DNA from: Variovorax sp. Root318D1
GTDB taxonomy: Bacteria > Pseudomonadota > Gammaproteobacteria > Burkholderiales > Burkholderiaceae_C
DNA: 64,000 nt
Reading direction: 5' to 3'
Assembly: GCF_001424835.1 (NCBI RefSeq)
Contig: NZ_LMCQ01000009.1
Coordinates: 1-64,000 of the forward strand
In this document: piece by piece, positions 63,318 through 64,000 of the stretch
Position numbering within the stretch: position 1 is the first letter of the stretch
How the letters are laid out: every line of letters starts with the position of its first letter
Notes under the pieces: generated by a model
What the model was told of the DNA's origin: nothing
Database searches by the model: none
Seen by the model: the letters and a program-made list of their open reading frames with translations, nothing else
Program-made: the position numbers and the translations under genes

Positions 63318-63353
63318 TCCAGTCACCGCGACACGAAGTGCGCGAAGACTGGA
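63318..63353. repeat. Inverted repeat after the FKBP gene
   Basis: TCCAGTC (63318-63324) and GACTGGA (63347-63353) flank a core with CGCG/CGCG pairing, giving a second hairpin 9 bases after the FKBP stop. The core GCGACACGAAG-GCGAAGAC is nearly repeated at 23159-23180 upstream of the YihY gene. Confidence 0.5.
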
Positions 63354-63362
63354 GGCGAGTCT

Positions 63363-63713
63363 TCAGTGCGCGTCGAGCAGCTCGACGTCGAACTTCAGCG
63401 TGGCGTTCGGGGGGATCACGCCGCCGGCGCCGCGTGCGCCATAGCCGAGCGATGCCGGAATGATCAGCGTGCGCTTGCCGCCGATCTTCATGCCGGCGAC
63501 GCCTTCGTCCCAGCCCTTGATGACCTGGCCGGCGCCCAGCGAGAACGCGAACGGGTCGTTGCGGTCGCGGCTCGAATCGAACTTGGCGCCTTGAACGCCG
63601 TCGTTGTAGAGCCAGCCGGTGTAGTGCACGTGCACGTGCTGGCCGGCCTTGGCTTCAGCGCCGTCGCCCACGGTGGTGTCTTCGTATTGCAGTCCGGAGG
63701 GGGTGGTAGGCAT
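63363..63713 (-). CDS. FKBP-type peptidyl-prolyl cis-trans isomerase
   Basis: 116 residues forming one FKBP domain: VHVHYTGWLYNDGVQGAKFDSSRDR, PFAFSLGAGQVIKGWDEGVAGMKIGGKRTLIIPASLGYG and IPPNATLKFDVELL. No signal peptide, so it is cytosolic. AAGGAG eight bases before ATG 63713 supports this start over one seven codons earlier. It catalyses prolyl isomerisation and is a natural neighbour of chaperone genes. Confidence 0.95.
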   Translation of the reverse strand: MPTTPSGLQYEDTTVGDGAEAKAGQHVHVHYTGWLYNDGVQGAKFDSSRDRNDPFAFSLGAGQVIKGWDEGVAGMKIGGKRTLIIPASLGYGARGAGGVIPPNATLKFDVELLDAH

Positions 63714-63812
63714 GTTGAACGCTCCTTGCGTCAATGGAATGGATGTGGATGGATAAGCGGAAACCGAAGGCGCGAAGTTTACCGAGGCGCCGGAACGAGC
63801 CCGGCAGGCCCC

Positions 63813-64000
63813 TCAATTGGCAGTGTCAAGAGGCGGGCTGGAAGGCGGCGTCGAGGGGGAAGAGGAGGAAGAGGAGGAAGGCGCCGCAGGGGAGGGCGAA
63901 GGACCTGCGGGAGAAGGCGATGAGGGAGACGGTGTCGAAGAAGAAGGAGGGGGCGGCGTTACGGGCGCCGCAGCCTTCTTGATCTGCCCCAGCTGCCATT
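63813..64000 (-). CDS. C-terminal end of an unidentified protein with a Pro/Ser-rich tail (runs off the right edge)
   Basis: Reading leftwards from the edge, the frame gives WQLGQIKKAAAPVTPPPP, then about 45 residues made almost only of Pro, Ser, Ala and Thr, ending in LDTAN and TGA at 63813-63815. The tail is low-complexity and probably disordered. The plus strand is accordingly a long purine-rich tract. The body of the protein is outside the window, so no function is proposed. Confidence 0.6.
   Translation of the reverse strand, partial: WQLGQIKKAAAPVTPPPPSSSTPSPSSPSPAGPSPSPAAPSSSSSSSPSTPPSSPPLDTAN

Noticed and set aside
63194..63362. CIRCE (HrcA) operator upstream of grpE
   Set aside because: No TTAGCACTC-N9-GAGTGCTAA dyad; the promoter is of the sigma-32 type only.

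Overview
The window looks like a chromosomal segment of a high-GC betaproteobacterium in the Comamonadaceae, most like Variovorax. The evidence is the set of orphan Bug-type periplasmic receptors, the polyhydroxyalkanoate depolymerase, the grpE-dnaK-dnaJ order, and dispersed palindromic repeats that I recall from that family. The species assignment is inference. No tRNA, rRNA, insertion sequence, phage gene or CRISPR array was seen. The right part is ordinary core genome and the left part is catabolic accessory DNA.

Layout. 1-10,717 (minus): an 11-gene sugar-acid operon (Bug receptor, PdxA-like dehydrogenase, two unrelated sugar-acid dehydratases, 2-keto-3-deoxyarabonate-type dehydratase, TRAP transporter, beta-propeller protein, lactonase, aldehyde dehydrogenase), opposite a LysR regulator. 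11,892-19,242 (plus): two small proteins, then an overlapping KaiC-like ATPase / hybrid histidine kinase / membrane protein / DNA ligase D run. 19,250-25,924: folate and thymidylate genes, a GlcD-type oxidase and small membrane proteins. 25,928-29,426 and 32,514-35,635: two more LysR / enzyme / orphan-Bug modules. 35,660-45,192: PHA depolymerase, a GbsR/MarR-controlled operon of unknown purpose with two matching operators, a radical SAM protein, gluconate kinase and 6-phosphogluconate dehydrogenase. 46,061-53,232 (minus): a ten-gene run that begins with a split Rieske oxygenase and a GST-like protein and continues into the glutathione-dependent formaldehyde detoxification genes. 53,308-64,000: aroQ, the PrkA-YeaH-SpoVR stress system, dnaJ-dnaK-grpE with two heat-shock promoters, and an FKBP isomerase.

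The most interesting locus is 51,036-53,232. One protein keeps only the Rieske [2Fe-2S] ligands. The next keeps only the mononuclear-iron site. Both are coupled to a GST homologue, as in the NdmC/NdmD/NdmE methylxanthine N7-demethylase. The following genes oxidise formaldehyde, the by-product such a demethylase would make. The substrate is unknown. Second in interest are the KaiC-kinase-LigD cluster and the GbsR regulon.
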